This document shows, one piece after another, positions 8,617 through 18,853 of a DNA stretch of 64,000 bases. The translations under genes and the position numbers were made by a program. Position 1 is the first letter of the stretch, and every line of letters begins with the position of its first letter. This stretch comes from JAFGTX01 sp942492225 (lineage in GTDB: Bacteria; Bacillota; Clostridia; Peptostreptococcales; Acidaminobacteraceae): NCBI GenBank assembly GCA_942492225.1, contig CALODS010000011.1, forward strand, positions 1 through 64,000, in the 5' to 3' direction. Under the pieces are notes generated by a model. The model did no database searches. It was not told the DNA's origin and saw only the letters and a program-made list of their open reading frames with translations.

Positions 8617-8711
8617 GTGTACCCTCCTAACAATTTGTTTTTCACCTATATAAAGATCCGGGGCGGGACCCTTAGTATCATTATTTATGATTTGTCCTAA
8701 ACACATAGAAC
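8617..8711 (-). promoter_or_regulatory. structured rplM leader, probably an L13 autoregulatory element
   Basis: The 95-nt leader holds a GC-rich hairpin (AAGGGTCC paired with GGATCTTT around 8653-8672) and a small TCAT/ATGA hairpin. Near its 5' end an ATGTGT can pair with ACACAT over the rplM start codon. In Firmicutes, rplM is preceded by an L13-responsive leader of this size and layout. The match is by position and general structure, not by covariance search. Confidence 0.55.
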
Positions 8712-8717
8712 ATTAAC

Positions 8718-8746
8718 ATCTTAATATATTTTAAGTCATCTGTCAA
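8718..8746 (-). promoter_or_regulatory. sigma-A promoter of rplM-rpsI
   Basis: On the minus strand TTGACA (8741-8746) and TAAGAT (8718-8723) are 17 bp apart. The promoter lies between the truA stop and the rplM leader, with the predicted start of transcription near 8711. Confidence 0.85.
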
Positions 8747-8753
8747 TACTTTT

Positions 8754-9491
8754 TTAGTAATAAACTTCTACTAAATATAAACCTTCTGGCGGTGCTGTAT
8801 GTTTCAATTGCGTGCGATCTTTACTTTTAATAATTTCTTCTATTCTATTCAAGCCTATCTTCCCAGCTTCAACATCTAGAAGGAGTCCTACAAGTATACG
8901 AATCATGTTATACAAAAAACCGTTACCATAAAATTCAATCGTCAATAATTGACCTTCTTCAATAAAGGTTATATCGTATATTTCTCTAATTGTATGTGTT
9001 ACATTCGAACCTGATGCCATAAAACTTCGAAAGTCTTTTTCTCCAATAAGACATTTGCTGACATCTTTCATTATCGTCACATTAAGTTGTCTATCCACAT
9101 GGAGATGCGTATCACAATATAACGGATCTTTTGACGCGCCATGATGAATTTTATAAGCATAGCGTTTGCCTTTGGCTGAATACCGCGCATGAAAACTTTC
9201 GTCAACAACTTCTGTTGAAGTAACATGGATATCTGCTGGCATTCTACGATTTATCAATAGACCAATTTTATCTTTTGGAATAGTAGTTTCCACAGTAAAC
9301 GTTGCAACTTGTCCATACGCATGAACACCACGATCTGTTCTACCAGCACCATCAATTTGAATTTTCTTTTTAAAGAGTTCCGATAGATTGTATTCTATAA
9401 CACCCTGTACAGTTCTTTTTCCTTGCTGTCTTTGCCATCCATAAAAATGAGTGCCATTATAACTGATAATTAATTTTATTACATATTTCAT
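8754..9491 (-). CDS. truA: tRNA pseudouridine(38-40) synthase
   Basis: The 245-residue protein has the TruA motif GAGRTDRGVHA with catalytic aspartate D53, and NGFLYNMIRILVG near the C-terminus. It converts uridines 38, 39 and 40 of the tRNA anticodon arm to pseudouridine and acts as a dimer. It follows ecfT by 9 bp and closes the ecfA1-ecfA2-ecfT-truA unit. A fresh promoter for rplM starts just after its stop. Length and order are as in other Clostridia. Confidence 0.96.
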   Translation of the reverse strand: MKYVIKLIISYNGTHFYGWQRQQGKRTVQGVIEYNLSELFKKKIQIDGAGRTDRGVHAYGQVATFTVETTIPKDKIGLLINRRMPADIHVTSTEVVDESFHARYSAKGKRYAYKIHHGASKDPLYCDTHLHVDRQLNVTIMKDVSKCLIGEKDFRSFMASGSNVTHTIREIYDITFIEEGQLLTIEFYGNGFLYNMIRILVGLLLDVEAGKIGLNRIEEIIKSKDRTQLKHTAPPEGLYLVEVYY

Positions 9492-9500
9492 AATAGCCTC

Positions 9501-10301
9501 TTAAAGTACAAATCTCAAACTAATTAATAGGACCATATAGACACTAAAAACTGCAGCTGCTACCACATCACGACCTTCATACTTCAATACTTTCATTCTA
9601 GTTCTATTTTCTCCACCACGATAACAACGTGCTTCCATTGCCATCGCTAACTCATCAGCTCTTCTAAAGGCACTAATAAATAATGGCACTAAAAGTGGAA
9701 TAAGTGCTTTGGCTCTATTTAAAATATTACCACTTTCAAAATCCGCACCTCTAGCCATTTGTGCTTTCATAATTTTATCGGTTTCTTCTAACAATGTTGG
9801 AATAAATCTTAATGCAATTGTCATCATCATTGCTAATTCATGGGCTGGTAAACCTATCTTTTTATAGGGTGTTAGTAGATGTTCAATCCCATCTGTCAAT
9901 GCTATTGGTGATGTTGTCAGTGTCAAAAGTGACGTTCCTATAATTAAGTATATTAATCTAAGAACCATAAATACCGCTTGATAAATACCTTGCAATGTTA
10001 TCGTTAAAAAACCATATTCAAACACAGGGTCACCCGGTGTCATAAATAAATTTATCGTAAAGGCAAATATAATAATCAAAAATATTGGTTTTAAGCCCCT
10101 AAGTATATAATTCATTGGCACTTTAGAAATCTGAATGATGCCTATCAAAAATAGTGTTACTAAAACAAATACTCTAATATCTTCTACTATAAATAACGAT
10201 ATAAGATATAAGAAAGAGATGAGTATTTTTATACGCGGATCCAGGCGATGTATTTTTGAATCAACTGGATAGTATTGTCCAATAGTTATGTCTCTTAACA
10301 T
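9501..10301 (-). CDS. ecfT: ECF transporter transmembrane protein EcfT
   Basis: The 266-residue protein has about five to six hydrophobic membrane segments and two Ala-Arg-type coupling motifs (QMARGADF and EARCYRG) that bind the grooves of the two ATPases. It forms the shared membrane core of group II energy-coupling-factor importers, which take up vitamins and metals using separate S-subunits encoded elsewhere. Its start abuts the end of ecfA2, which points to translational coupling. Confidence 0.95.
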   Translation of the reverse strand: MLRDITIGQYYPVDSKIHRLDPRIKILISFLYLISLFIVEDIRVFVLVTLFLIGIIQISKVPMNYILRGLKPIFLIIIFAFTINLFMTPGDPVFEYGFLTITLQGIYQAVFMVLRLIYLIIGTSLLTLTTSPIALTDGIEHLLTPYKKIGLPAHELAMMMTIALRFIPTLLEETDKIMKAQMARGADFESGNILNRAKALIPLLVPLFISAFRRADELAMAMEARCYRGGENRTRMKVLKYEGRDVVAAAVFSVYMVLLISLRFVL

Positions 10302-11156
10302 CTAATCTCTCCTAAGTAATCTTAATAATTCTTCTTTAGCATCTTCTATTGTTACAATTTCTTTTGGTGTATCAATGCCTTTTGCTCTGAGTGCATTCAT
10401 TAAACTTACAATTTGAGGCACTCCAAGGCCAATTTCTGCAAGGTAATCTGCTTTTTCGAAAACTTCTGTTGGTTTTCCAGAATGAACAAGCTGGCCTTTA
10501 TTCATCACAAATAAACGTTCAGCAAGTTTTCCTACATCTTCCATGCTGTGTGAAACTAAAATAACCGTGTTATTATTTTTCTCATGTAATGCTTTTATTT
10601 GCATTAATATTTCGTCTCTCCCTTTAGGATCTAATCCCGCTGTTGGTTCATCTAATATAAGTACTTCTGGCTGCATTGCAAGAACACCCGCTATTGCCAC
10701 ACGTCTTTTTTGACCGCCGCTCAGTTCAAAAGGAGATTTATCTTTTATTTCTTCATATGATAGTCCAACAAGGGACATCGCTTCTTTGACTCGTATTTCA
10801 ACTTCTTTAGCCTCTAAACCAAGATTTTCTGGACCAAAAGCAATATCTTTAGCAACTGTTTCTTCAAAGAGTTGGTACTCTGGATATTGGAAAACAAGCC
10901 CTACTTTTTTACGAACATCAGTCATTTTGACCTTGTCTGCTGTGATATCAAATCCATTAACGATTATTGTACCGCTACTAGGTTTTACAAGTCCATTCAA
11001 GTGTTGAATAAGGGTTGATTTACCTGAGCCTGTATGACCTATTATCGCTACAAATTCGCCTTCTTTAATTTCTAAAGAGACATTGTCTAAAGATTTAGTT
11101 TCATAAGGTGTTCCTTTATCATACACATGGTTTAAGTTTTCTATAACAATTGACAT
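10302..11156 (-). CDS. ecfA2: ECF transporter ATPase EcfA2
   Basis: This 284-residue ABC ATPase has a Walker [10 protein letters not shown] (residues 40-48), a Q-loop [10 protein letters not shown], the signature LSGGQKRR and a Walker B VLILDEPT followed by the SHSMED switch. The FQYPEYQLF loop is typical of EcfA2. It pairs with EcfA1 and EcfT at the inner face of the membrane. Its ATG overlaps the last 16 bp of ecfA1. Confidence 0.95.
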   Translation of the reverse strand: MSIVIENLNHVYDKGTPYETKSLDNVSLEIKEGEFVAIIGHTGSGKSTLIQHLNGLVKPSSGTIIVNGFDITADKVKMTDVRKKVGLVFQYPEYQLFEETVAKDIAFGPENLGLEAKEVEIRVKEAMSLVGLSYEEIKDKSPFELSGGQKRRVAIAGVLAMQPEVLILDEPTAGLDPKGRDEILMQIKALHEKNNNTVILVSHSMEDVGKLAERLFVMNKGQLVHSGKPTEVFEKADYLAEIGLGVPQIVSLMNALRAKGIDTPKEIVTIEDAKEELLRLLRRD

Positions 11157-11962
11157 AATGCTTCCACCATCTCTTCTACTGTTAATATTTCTTCTGAAAT
11201 ATCTATATTTTCTTTTTTTAATTCATGAGCAAGTAATGTCACCTGTGGTACATCAAGTCCCATGTCCCTTAGTTTTTCTACTTGTGAGAACACTTCTTTA
11301 GGTGTTCCTTCTATGTGTTTTTTTCCTTTTTCCATAACAATAATTCTATCTGCATCAATTGCCTCATCCATAAAATGTGTGATATGGACAATTGTTATGT
11401 TTTCTTCTTTGTTAAGACGTTTTATTGTATCAATAACTTCTTTACGACCTACTGGATCTAGCATAGCCGTCGGTTCATCAAGAATAATACATTCTGGTTT
11501 CATTGCTAGTATGCCTGCAATAGCAACACGTTGTTTTTGTCCACCTGATAAAAGGTGTGGGGGCTTTTTTAAATGATGTGCCATATTGACTGCATCCAAT
11601 GCCTCATCAACACGCGTGCGTATTTCTTCTGTTGGTACCCCTAAATTTTCTGGACCAAAAGCAACATCTTCCTCAACAAGGGTTGCAACTATTTGATTAT
11701 CAGGATTTTGAAAAACCATCCCAGCAGTACGACGAATGTCCCAAATTTTTTCGTCATCTCTCGTATCCATACCTGCAATATAAACGGCACCACCGGTTGG
11801 CAATAATATACCGTTAAACATTTTTGCCAATGTTGATTTCCCGGAACCATTGTGACCAATAATCACGACAAATTCACCTGTATTCACTTTTATATCAACG
11901 TTATCGACTGCAATCACAGTACCTTCGTTATATGCGTAACTTAATTGTTCTGTACTAATCAT
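11141..11962 (-). CDS. ecfA1: ECF transporter ATPase EcfA1
   Basis: The 273-residue ABC ATPase has Walker [10 protein letters not shown] (36-44), Q-loop [26 protein letters not shown], signature LSGGQKQR, Walker B CIILDEPT and switch HITHFMDE. The FQNPDNQ loop marks the EcfA1 half of the heterodimer. It is first in its operon, behind an AACAGGAGAAATAAATG start region and a clear promoter at 12002-12030, so it need not depend on the ribosomal alpha operon upstream. Confidence 0.95.
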   Translation of the reverse strand: MISTEQLSYAYNEGTVIAVDNVDIKVNTGEFVVIIGHNGSGKSTLAKMFNGILLPTGGAVYIAGMDTRDDEKIWDIRRTAGMVFQNPDNQIVATLVEEDVAFGPENLGVPTEEIRTRVDEALDAVNMAHHLKKPPHLLSGGQKQRVAIAGILAMKPECIILDEPTAMLDPVGRKEVIDTIKRLNKEENITIVHITHFMDEAIDADRIIVMEKGKKHIEGTPKEVFSQVEKLRDMGLDVPQVTLLAHELKKENIDISEEILTVEEMVEALCQLL

Positions 11963-12001
11963 TTATTTCTCCTGTTAGTAATCTATTTAATCATCTTCTC
12001 C

Positions 12002-12030
12002 ATTATACCCCTATGGGATGCCCCTTACAA
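12002..12030 (-). promoter_or_regulatory. sigma-A promoter of ecfA1-ecfA2-ecfT-truA
   Basis: On the minus strand TTGTAA (12025-12030) and TATAAT (12002-12007) are separated by 17 bp. It sits downstream of the rplQ terminator and 40 bp before ecfA1. Confidence 0.8.
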
Positions 12031-12125
12031 CCGCAATTATTGTTATGTATATATTGTTCACTTTCTGTTTAAAATTGTGTCCATACGCTTATGGCTATCT
12101 ATAGTTATTTAACTTTTATATAAAT

Positions 12126-12155
12126 AAAAAACTAGACACCCTTTTGAATGTCTAG
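12126..12155 (-). terminator. terminator of the alpha operon
   Basis: The arms CTAGACA (12132-12138) and TGTCTAG (12149-12155) form a hairpin followed on the minus strand by TTTTTT. It is 14 bp past the rplQ stop codon. Confidence 0.85.
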
Positions 12156-12168
12156 CTCTAAATGTTTA

Positions 12169-12513
12169 CTATTTAACTAATTCTATTAATGCCATTGGAG
12201 CAGCGTCTCCACGACGAGGTCCCAACTTATAGATTTTAGTATATCCGCCGTTTCTTTCTTGATATGTTGGAGCGATTTCTTCAAAAAGAACTTTAACCAC
12301 TTCTTTATCAGTTACGAAAGATAATACTTGACGTCTAGCATGTAAGTCGTCTCTTTTAGCAAGAGTAATCATTTTTTCAGCTAATTTTCTAGTTTCTTTA
12401 GCTCTTGTTACAGTCGTTTCAATACGACCATTTTTTAATAAGCTAGTCACTAGGTTTCTAAGCATCAAATTTCTATGAGCAGTAGGACGACCTAATTTTC
12501 TGTATCCAGCCAT
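12169..12513 (-). CDS. rplQ: 50S ribosomal protein L17
   Basis: The 114-residue protein starts [21 protein letters not shown] and ends with [16 protein letters not shown], both diagnostic of L17. It lies near the peptide exit on the large subunit. It is the last gene of the ribosomal superoperon, 16 bp after rpoA, with tandem stops TAG TAA and then a terminator. Confidence 0.97.
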   Translation of the reverse strand: MAGYRKLGRPTAHRNLMLRNLVTSLLKNGRIETTVTRAKETRKLAEKMITLAKRDDLHARRQVLSFVTDKEVVKVLFEEIAPTYQERNGGYTKIYKLGPRRGDAAPMALIELVK

Positions 12514-12529
12514 GTACTTACCTCCTTAC

Positions 12530-13480
12530 TTATTCGTCAGCGATTCTTAAACCGAGTTCAAGATCGTTTAACTTTTGTTTTACTTCTTCCATAGATTTTT
12601 TACCAAGGTTTCTTACCTTCATCATATCATCTTCTGATTTCTCAGCTAATTCTTCTACTGTGTTAATACCAGCACGTTTTAAACAGTTGTACGAACGAAC
12701 AGAAAGGTCTAATTCTTCGATAGTCATTTCAAGAACCTTTTCTTTCTTATCTTCTTCTTTTTCAACCATGATTTCTACGCCATCAATGCTATCAGTCATG
12801 TTAATGAACAAATTTAAATGTTCCGACATGATTTTTGCACCTAGTGATGCCGCTTCATCAGGTTTAATTGTACCATCTGTCCAAACTTCCAAAACAAGTT
12901 TATCGTAATCCGCAGATTGTCCAACTCTTGTTTTTTCAACAAAGTAATTAACTTTTGTTACTGGTGTATAGATTGAATCCACAGGGATAATACCAATTGG
13001 TAAGCCCGCTTCTTTGTTTAGTTCACTTGGAACATAACCACGGCCCTTTGATAAAGCAATTTCCATGTTTAACTCCGAATTTTCTTCAAGAGTAGCAATT
13101 ACCATATCAGTGTTTAAAATTTCTACATCAGCATCTGCAATAATATCACCAGCTGTAATAACGCCAGCTTCATTCGCTTCAATTCTTAAAATTTTAAGAT
13201 CTTCATCCGAATTAATCATTGCAGCTAATCCTTTCAAATTAAGGATTATTTCTACTATATCTTCTTTAACGCCAGGAATTGTTGAAAACTCATGTAAGAT
13301 ATTTTCAATTTTAACCCACTTTACAGCAGTTCCTGGTAATGAAGCTAGTAAAATTCTTCTTAAACTGTTTCCTAAAGTTATGCCGTAACCTCTTTCCAAA
13401 GGCTCCACTACGAATTTTCCAAAGGTATTATCCTCGTTCAGTTCTACACACTCTATAACAGGCTTTTCTATTTCTATCAC
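12530..13480 (-). CDS. rpoA: RNA polymerase alpha subunit
   Basis: The 316-residue protein has the N-terminal dimerisation domain ([23 protein letters not shown], about residues 30-52), an acidic linker (EKEEDKKEK), and a C-terminal domain (from about 250) with two helix-hairpin-helix motifs, including [17 protein letters not shown] and [11 protein letters not shown]. The C-terminal domain contacts promoter UP elements and activators. It sits in the standard order rpsM-rpsK-rpsD-rpoA-rplQ. Confidence 0.98.
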   Translation of the reverse strand: MIEIEKPVIECVELNEDNTFGKFVVEPLERGYGITLGNSLRRILLASLPGTAVKWVKIENILHEFSTIPGVKEDIVEIILNLKGLAAMINSDEDLKILRIEANEAGVITAGDIIADADVEILNTDMVIATLEENSELNMEIALSKGRGYVPSELNKEAGLPIGIIPVDSIYTPVTKVNYFVEKTRVGQSADYDKLVLEVWTDGTIKPDEAASLGAKIMSEHLNLFINMTDSIDGVEIMVEKEEDKKEKVLEMTIEELDLSVRSYNCLKRAGINTVEELAEKSEDDMMKVRNLGKKSMEEVKQKLNDLELGLRIADE

Positions 13481-13535
13481 TCTCAGACCCTCCTTTAATA
13501 AAATTTGTTCTGAGCGTAAACGATTAACTCACAAT

Positions 13536-14156
13536 CTACTTAGAGTAAAGTTCGATAATTAAATGCTCTTCGATTGGTAAGTCGATGTCTTCTCTTACTG
13601 GTAAAGCTACTACTTTACCTTCAAGTTTCTCAGTATCAACTTCAACCCACTTAGGACTTGTAACAGCTCTTTCAGCTACTTCCTTAAATTTGTTTGAAGT
13701 TCTACTTTTTTCTTTAACAGCAATAACATCGCCTACTGTGATTAACATTGATGGAATGTCAGCCTTATTACCATTTAAAGTAAAGTGACCGTGGTTTACA
13801 AGTTGTCTAGCTTCTTTTCTAGAAGTTGCAAGACCCATTCTGTAAACTACATTATCAAATCTTTGTTCTAATAATCTTAAAAGGTTTTCACCTGTAATAC
13901 CTTGGATTTTTTCAGCTCTATCATAAGTATCTCTGAATTGGCTTTCTAATAAACCATAGTATCTTTTAACTTTTTGTTTTTCTCTTAATTGGACACCGTA
14001 TCCAGATAATTTAGCTCTTCTCGCGCCATGTTGGCCCGGAGGAGTTTGTCTTTTATTCAAAGTACATTTCTCTGAGAAACATCTGTCACCCTTAAGATAC
14101 AATTTTGAGCCTTCACGACGACATAATCTACATGAAGGACCTGTATATCTAGCCAT
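13536..14156 (-). CDS. rpsD: 30S ribosomal protein S4
   Basis: The 206-residue protein has a zinc-type N-terminus with CRLCRREG near residue 9 and a second cysteine pair lacking the full four-ligand set (C26, C31), then an S4 RNA-binding domain (about 96-160, [26 protein letters not shown]). It nucleates assembly of the 5' domain of 16S rRNA. It lies 18 bp after rpsK and ends with TAG. Confidence 0.97.
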   Translation of the reverse strand: MARYTGPSCRLCRREGSKLYLKGDRCFSEKCTLNKRQTPPGQHGARRAKLSGYGVQLREKQKVKRYYGLLESQFRDTYDRAEKIQGITGENLLRLLEQRFDNVVYRMGLATSRKEARQLVNHGHFTLNGNKADIPSMLITVGDVIAVKEKSRTSNKFKEVAERAVTSPKWVEVDTEKLEGKVVALPVREDIDLPIEEHLIIELYSK

Positions 14157-14174
14157 ATTGTACCTCCTACTTAA

Positions 14175-14573
14175 CTATACTCTTCTACGCTTTGGTGGTC
14201 TACAACCATTATGTGGAATTGGTGTAACATCAGTAATCATGTTAATTTCAAGACCTGCAGCTTGAAGTGCTCTAATTGCAGCTTCTCTACCCGAACCAGG
14301 ACCTTTAACAAATACTTGAACTGATTTTAAACCATGCTCCATACCAGCCTTTGCAGCCTCTTCTCCAGCCATTTGTGCCGCAAATGGAGTCGATTTTCTT
14401 GATCCTTTAAAGCCTAAACTACCAGCACTTGACCAAGCTAATGCGTTACCATTTACATCTGTAAGAGTAATAATTGTATTGTTAAAAGTAGATTGAATGT
14501 GAGCTTGACCACGTTCGATGTTCTTTTTCTCACGCTTTTTTCTACGTACTCTACCAGCTTTTTTAGCTACCAT
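14175..14573 (-). CDS. rpsK: 30S ribosomal protein S11
   Basis: The 132-residue protein carries the S11 hallmarks [28 protein letters not shown] and the C-terminal [12 protein letters not shown]. It forms part of the platform next to the mRNA exit path. The N-terminus is unusually basic ([15 protein letters not shown]). It lies 17 bp after rpsM, with a GGAGG site, and ends with TAG. Confidence 0.97.
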   Translation of the reverse strand: MVAKKAGRVRRKKREKKNIERGQAHIQSTFNNTIITLTDVNGNALAWSSAGSLGFKGSRKSTPFAAQMAGEEAAKAGMEHGLKSVQVFVKGPGSGREAAIRALQAAGLEINMITDVTPIPHNGCRPPKRRRV

Positions 14574-14590
14574 AGTAACTTCCTCCTTTG

Positions 14591-14959
14591 TTATTTCTTC
14601 TTACGACTAACGATTCTCTTAGGACCTTTTCTCGTTCTAGCATTCGTTTTAGTCTTTTGACCACGAAGTGGAAGTCCTTTTCTATGTCTGATACCTCTGT
14701 AACAACCGATATCTTTTAGTCTTTTAATGTTCATTGCAATTTGACGTCTTAAATCCCCTTCTACAAGGTATTCGTCCTCAAGAATTGCTCTTAATTTACT
14801 TACTTCGTCTTCAGTAAGGTCTTTTACTCTTGTGTCTTCGCTGATACCCGCTTGCGCTAAGATATTTTGAGAAGTTTTTTTACCAATACCGAAGATGTAA
14901 GTGAGACCAATTACTGATCTCTTTTCTCTTGGCAAATCAACACCTGCGATTCTAGCCAT
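14591..14959 (-). CDS. rpsM: 30S ribosomal protein S13
   Basis: The open frame reaches upstream to 15004, but the start is ATG 14957-14959: it has AGGAGGTG upstream, and [14 protein letters not shown] is the canonical N-terminus. The 122-residue protein has the helix-two-turn-helix [17 protein letters not shown] and ends in the basic tail [13 protein letters not shown] that contacts the P-site tRNA. The 93 bp before it carry a TATAAT-like sequence, possibly an internal promoter, and no gene. Confidence 0.97.
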   Translation of the reverse strand: MARIAGVDLPREKRSVIGLTYIFGIGKKTSQNILAQAGISEDTRVKDLTEDEVSKLRAILEDEYLVEGDLRRQIAMNIKRLKDIGCYRGIRHRKGLPLRGQKTKTNARTRKGPKRIVSRKKK

Positions 14960-15052
14960 TAGTACACCTCCTACTGTGTAATAAATTATTATAATATATA
15001 ACAATCAAATATGAGTTGTTCAGCCGCGCCTCACATTTAATCAATTGCGTTA

Positions 15053-15166
15053 TTAACCTTGTTTTTGCTTATGCTTAGGATTTTCACAAATAACCATTAC
15101 ATTGCCTTTTCGCTTAATGATCTTGCATTTTTCACACATAGGCTTAACTGATGGTCTAACTTTCAT
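15053..15166 (-). CDS. rpmJ: 50S ribosomal protein L36 (zinc type)
   Basis: The 37-residue product begins [21 protein letters not shown] and ends [10 protein letters not shown]. The ligand set C11, C14, C27 and H32 marks the zinc-binding form. It starts behind AAGGAGGGATAACA, 16 bp after infA. It is the smallest large-subunit protein and binds domain V of 23S rRNA late in assembly. Confidence 0.95.
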   Translation of the reverse strand: MKVRPSVKPMCEKCKIIKRKGNVMVICENPKHKQKQG

Positions 15167-15182
15167 TGTTATCCCTCCTTAA

Positions 15183-15401
15183 TCACTTACCACGCCAAAT
15201 GATTCTACCTTTGGTTAAATCATACGGCGATAGTTCTAACGTTACTTGATCGCCAGGTAATATACGAATAAAGTGCATTCTTAATTTTCCTGATAGATGC
15301 GCTAAAACCTCATGTCCATTCTCTAGTTTAACTTTAAATTGAGCATTTGGTAAGGCTTCAACTACTGTTCCATTAACTTCTATAGAGTCACTTTTTGCCA
15401 T
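15183..15401 (-). CDS. infA: translation initiation factor IF-1
   Basis: The 72-residue S1/OB-fold protein reads [24 protein letters not shown] at the N-terminus and ends [11 protein letters not shown]. An ATG 9 nt further upstream lies on the ribosome site itself, so I prefer the ATG ending at 15401, which has GGAGGG about 9 nt before it. IF-1 occupies the A site of the small subunit during initiation. It is placed between the KOW gene and rpmJ. Confidence 0.95.
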   Translation of the reverse strand: MAKSDSIEVNGTVVEALPNAQFKVKLENGHEVLAHLSGKLRMHFIRILPGDQVTLELSPYDLTKGRIIWRGK

Positions 15402-15427
15402 AAAACTCATCCCTCCTGTCTAGGATT

Positions 15428-15706
15428 TTAAAACTCATTAAGTTTTTCAATTTCACGTCTAACACTCAAGTTAGTCACTTTTTTATTGTTGTTTAATTTA
15501 TCAGCTATTTCGTCGCTGATTTTATTAATCGGATTTAAATGCTTAATTTTCTTCTTCTTAGGATTTTCAACTCTCCTAAGATCTCCATCTGCAACGGTTA
15601 CGTATAAATCGTCCACAACACTTAGCACAATAAAGATTCTATCTTTATCACGTCCAGCTCGTGAAACAACATACTCACCATGGCTAAATATCTTTGAAGT
15701 TTTCAT
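15428..15706 (-). CDS. KOW domain RNA-binding protein (L14e-like)
   Basis: The 92-residue protein has a KOW-type fold near its N-terminus ([20 protein letters not shown]), followed by a lysine patch ([13 protein letters not shown]) and a helical tail. This small L14e-like protein is regularly found between map and infA in Clostridia; its binding partner is not established. The chosen ATG has GAGGGGG about 5 nt upstream and overlaps the last 23 bp of map, which suggests translational coupling. Confidence 0.85.
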   Translation of the reverse strand: MKTSKIFSHGEYVVSRAGRDKDRIFIVLSVVDDLYVTVADGDLRRVENPKKKKIKHLNPINKISDEIADKLNNNKKVTNLSVRREIEKLNEF

Positions 15707-16469
15707 AAGCCCCCTCATAATCTAATGATGTTAATATTTCAGGAGTATCTTTTGTAATTAACACTGTATGCTCATAATGAGCCGACAATTTCTTGTCTTT
15801 AGTGATTACGGTCCAATCATCTTGAAGTACTTTTACATCATAAGTACCTACGTTTACCATAGGTTCAATAGCCAATACCATACCTTCCATGAGTCTAGGA
15901 CCCTTTCCAGGATGACCATAGTTTGGTATTTGAGGGTCTTCATGTAGGTTTGCACCTATACCATGTCCGACATAATCTCTTACAACTGAAAATCCATACT
16001 GCTCAATATGTTTTTGAATAGCATGAGAAATATCTGACAATCTAAACCCTAACCTGCAAAACTCTAACCCAGCATAGAAACTACCTCTGGTAACTTCTAT
16101 AAGTTTTAGTGCTTCGCCAGACGTATTTCCTACAGGATGTGTTCTCGCTGCATCTCCGTGGAAGCCGTTTTTTAGCGCTCCTATATCTATACTGATAATA
16201 TCACCATCTTTTAGAATTCTCTTTTTAGATGGAATACCATGTACAACTTCTTCGTTGATTGAGGCACAAATGCTTCCTGGGAAGCCCCCATACCCTTTAA
16301 ACGATGGAAGTGCACCATGTTTAGTTATAGTTTTTTCTGCAATCTGATCAAGCTCCATCGTGGAAATACCAGGCTTAATTGCTTCTTTCAAAACGTTGTG
16401 AGTATGAGCCACAATTTTGCCGGCTTCCCTCATCGCTTCGATTTCTTTTGAAGATTTGATAATGATCAT
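15684..16469 (-). CDS. map: methionine aminopeptidase, type I
   Basis: The 261-residue enzyme has the two-metal site of the family: [17 protein letters not shown] with two aspartate ligands, [12 protein letters not shown] with the histidine ligand, and LAIEPMVN with a glutamate ligand. It removes the initiator methionine from new proteins. It has no N-terminal zinc extension. It starts only 3 bp after the adk stop. Confidence 0.96.
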   Translation of the reverse strand: MIIIKSSKEIEAMREAGKIVAHTHNVLKEAIKPGISTMELDQIAEKTITKHGALPSFKGYGGFPGSICASINEEVVHGIPSKKRILKDGDIISIDIGALKNGFHGDAARTHPVGNTSGEALKLIEVTRGSFYAGLEFCRLGFRLSDISHAIQKHIEQYGFSVVRDYVGHGIGANLHEDPQIPNYGHPGKGPRLMEGMVLAIEPMVNVGTYDVKVLQDDWTVITKDKKLSAHYEHTVLITKDTPEILTSLDYEGAYENFKDI

Positions 16470-16472
16470 TTC

Positions 16473-17117
16473 TTATCTCCCTAGTGCTGAAGTAATATCT
16501 TCAAACACTAAATCAATATCTTTTTGTCCGTCCACATTGATAATTACACCTTGTTTAGTATAGAAATCTATTAATGGCGCTGTTTCTTCTGAATACACAT
16601 TGATTCTTTTGGAAACAGTTTCTGCGGTGTCATCTGATCGTTGATACAATTCTCCAGAGCACTTGTCACATACACTTTCAACCTTTGATGGGTTAAATGT
16701 GATATGGTACGTTGCGCCACAGTTTTTACAAATTCTTCTCCCAACAGCTCTTTCTACCAAAATACTTGGATCTACTGAAATATTAATCACTGACGTAAGT
16801 TGACACGCCATGTTCTTAAGAACTGTGTCTAATGCTTCCGCTTGTGCAATATTTCTCGGAAATCCGTCAAGCAAGAATCCGTCCGTTGCATCATCTTGCT
16901 TTAATCGATCTTCCACAAGAGCGATTGTCAAACTATCAGGTACTAACTGACCGTTATCAATACACTCCTTCGCTTTTTTTCCAAGTTCTGTTCCCTCTTT
17001 GATATTTTTTCTGAAAATATCTCCTGTTGAGATATGAGGGATTTTATATTTATCGATAATATTAGCTGCCTGAGTACCTTTTCCAGCACCCGGAGGCCCA
17101 AGTAGTATCAATCTCAT
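16473..17117 (-). CDS. adk: adenylate kinase, zinc type
   Basis: The 214-residue enzyme has a P-loop GPPGAGKGTQ (residues 7-16), the NMP-binding HISTGDIFR segment and a long LID domain. The LID carries four cysteines (CKNC and CDKC), the structural zinc site of Gram-positive enzymes. It converts ATP and AMP into two ADP. It lies 19 bp after secY in the usual spc order secY-adk-map. Confidence 0.97.
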   Translation of the reverse strand: MRLILLGPPGAGKGTQAANIIDKYKIPHISTGDIFRKNIKEGTELGKKAKECIDNGQLVPDSLTIALVEDRLKQDDATDGFLLDGFPRNIAQAEALDTVLKNMACQLTSVINISVDPSILVERAVGRRICKNCGATYHITFNPSKVESVCDKCSGELYQRSDDTAETVSKRINVYSEETAPLIDFYTKQGVIINVDGQKDIDLVFEDITSALGR

Positions 17118-17136
17118 TTCATCATCTCCCAGACTT

Positions 17137-18399
17137 CTACTTCAAGAATCCTTGATAATGTCTCATTGTAATATGTGCTTCGATTTGCTTGTATGTCTCA
17201 AGAGAAACACCTACTGCAATTAGTATCGAAGTACCACCAAATGATAACTTCATGTTTGTTAACGCTAAAATAACATTTGGAATCGTTGCGATTAGTGCCA
17301 AGAAGATACCACCCGCAAATGTGATTCTATATAATGTTCTTTCTAAATACTCAGTTGTTGGTTTCCCAGGTCTTATACCAGGTACAAAACCACCATTCTT
17401 CTTTAAATTATCAGAAACATCAACTGGGTTGAACGTTACTGACGTATAGAAGTAAGTGAAAGCTACAATCAATACAGCATTTAAAATGTTGTATAGGATA
17501 CTTGCTTGGTTAAAGTTATTCGATAACCAGCTATAAGCTTTACCTGTTGACCAAAATTGAGCAATTGTAATTGGCATCATCAAGATCGAAATCGAGAAGA
17601 TTACTGGAATTACACCCGCTTGGTTAACTTTAAGCGGAATGTGTGTGCTGTGACCGCCGTACATCTTTCTTCCAACAACTCTTTTAGCATACTGAACAGG
17701 AATCTTTCTGCTACCTTGTTGAATAAAGATGACACCAGCTATAATCACAACTGAAATTGCAAAGAATAATAGTAGATGTAACCAACCTAATTCGCCAGCT
17801 ATAATTCTACTTAAAACTTGTTTGATGTCAAATGGTATATTCGCTAAAATACCAGCGAAAATGAACATTGAAATACCGTTACCAATTCCGTTTTCATTAA
17901 TCTTTTCTCCTAAATACATTAGGAATGCAGTACCAGCCGTAAGCGTCAATACTGCAATCGCTGTTGAACTAGGACCTGGATTAATAAATGCTCTACCAAA
18001 TACACCAACACTAATACCAAATGCCTGAATTAGCGCTAATACTACTGTTCCGTATCTCGTAAATCTTGCTATTTTCTTTCTGCCTTCTTCGCCTTCTTTA
18101 GCCATCGCCTCTAATTGAGGAATAGCGATTTGAAGTAGGTTCATGATAATCGATGATGTGATATATGGTGAAATACCTAGTGCAAAGATCGTAAAGTTCT
18201 TAAATGCACCACCAGACATAAGATTGAAAAAACCTAATAATCCGTCATCGCCAGTAAATAGCGATGCTAAAGCACTTTTGTCAATCCCTGGTACCGGCAC
18301 AGCCGCTCCAAGTCTGAAAATCACTATCATCATTATTGTAAATAATAGTCTCTTTTTTAAATCGGGAATTTTCCAAGCATTTCTCAGTGTACCTAACAA
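17137..18399 (-). CDS. secY: protein translocase subunit SecY
   Basis: The 420-residue membrane protein has ten predicted membrane segments, starting LLFTIMMIVIFRLGAAVPVPGID. It includes the plug region after segment 1, and the cytoplasmic loop FIQQGSRKIPVQYAKRVVGRKMYGG that docks ribosomes and SecA. It forms the SecYEG channel; secE is at 43.8 kb. It starts 1 bp after the rplO stop. Confidence 0.98.
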   Translation of the reverse strand: MLGTLRNAWKIPDLKKRLLFTIMMIVIFRLGAAVPVPGIDKSALASLFTGDDGLLGFFNLMSGGAFKNFTIFALGISPYITSSIIMNLLQIAIPQLEAMAKEGEEGRKKIARFTRYGTVVLALIQAFGISVGVFGRAFINPGPSSTAIAVLTLTAGTAFLMYLGEKINENGIGNGISMFIFAGILANIPFDIKQVLSRIIAGELGWLHLLLFFAISVVIIAGVIFIQQGSRKIPVQYAKRVVGRKMYGGHSTHIPLKVNQAGVIPVIFSISILMMPITIAQFWSTGKAYSWLSNNFNQASILYNILNAVLIVAFTYFYTSVTFNPVDVSDNLKKNGGFVPGIRPGKPTTEYLERTLYRITFAGGIFLALIATIPNVILALTNMKLSFGGTSILIAVGVSLETYKQIEAHITMRHYQGFLK

Positions 18400-18400
18400 G

Positions 18401-18841
18401 TTAAATCACCTCTGCCTTTCCTCCAGCTGCTTCAATCTTACTAATAGCCGACTGTGTAAATTTATCTGCTTTAACTGTTAATTTCTTTTCCAAGGCTCCA
18501 TCACCTAGAATCTTTAATCCGTCGTTAAGTTTTTTTACAAGTCCGCTTTCAATAAGAAGTTCTGGAGTAATTACAGTTTCATTTTCAAAAGCATTAAGCG
18601 CTTCAATATTAACAATAGCCCATTGCTTTTTATTTCTATTTGTAAATCCTCTTTTTGGTAGTCTTCTGAATAAAGGCATTTGACCACCTTCAAATCCAGG
18701 TCTTACTCCTCCACCAGAACGAGAATTCTGACCATTCATACCACGACCTGCTGTTGTACCAAGGCCTGAACCAGTACCTCTACCAACTCTTTTTCTGTTC
18801 TTTGTAGAACCAGAGGCCGGTCTCAAATCATGTAATCTCAT
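18401..18841 (-). CDS. rplO: 50S ribosomal protein L15
   Basis: The 146-residue protein has the glycine-rich N-terminal extension [19 protein letters not shown] followed by the globular domain (from about residue 75) that ends [12 protein letters not shown]. The extension threads into 23S rRNA during late assembly. The gene lies 12 bp after rpmD and directly before secY. Confidence 0.97.
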   Translation of the reverse strand: MRLHDLRPASGSTKNRKRVGRGTGSGLGTTAGRGMNGQNSRSGGGVRPGFEGGQMPLFRRLPKRGFTNRNKKQWAIVNIEALNAFENETVITPELLIESGLVKKLNDGLKILGDGALEKKLTVKADKFTQSAISKIEAAGGKAEVI

Positions 18842-18853
18842 GGCGACACCTCC

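Noticed and set aside
8617..8706. N-terminal extension of rplM
   Set aside because: The sequence is structured leader RNA after a consensus promoter, and L13 starts normally at 8616.
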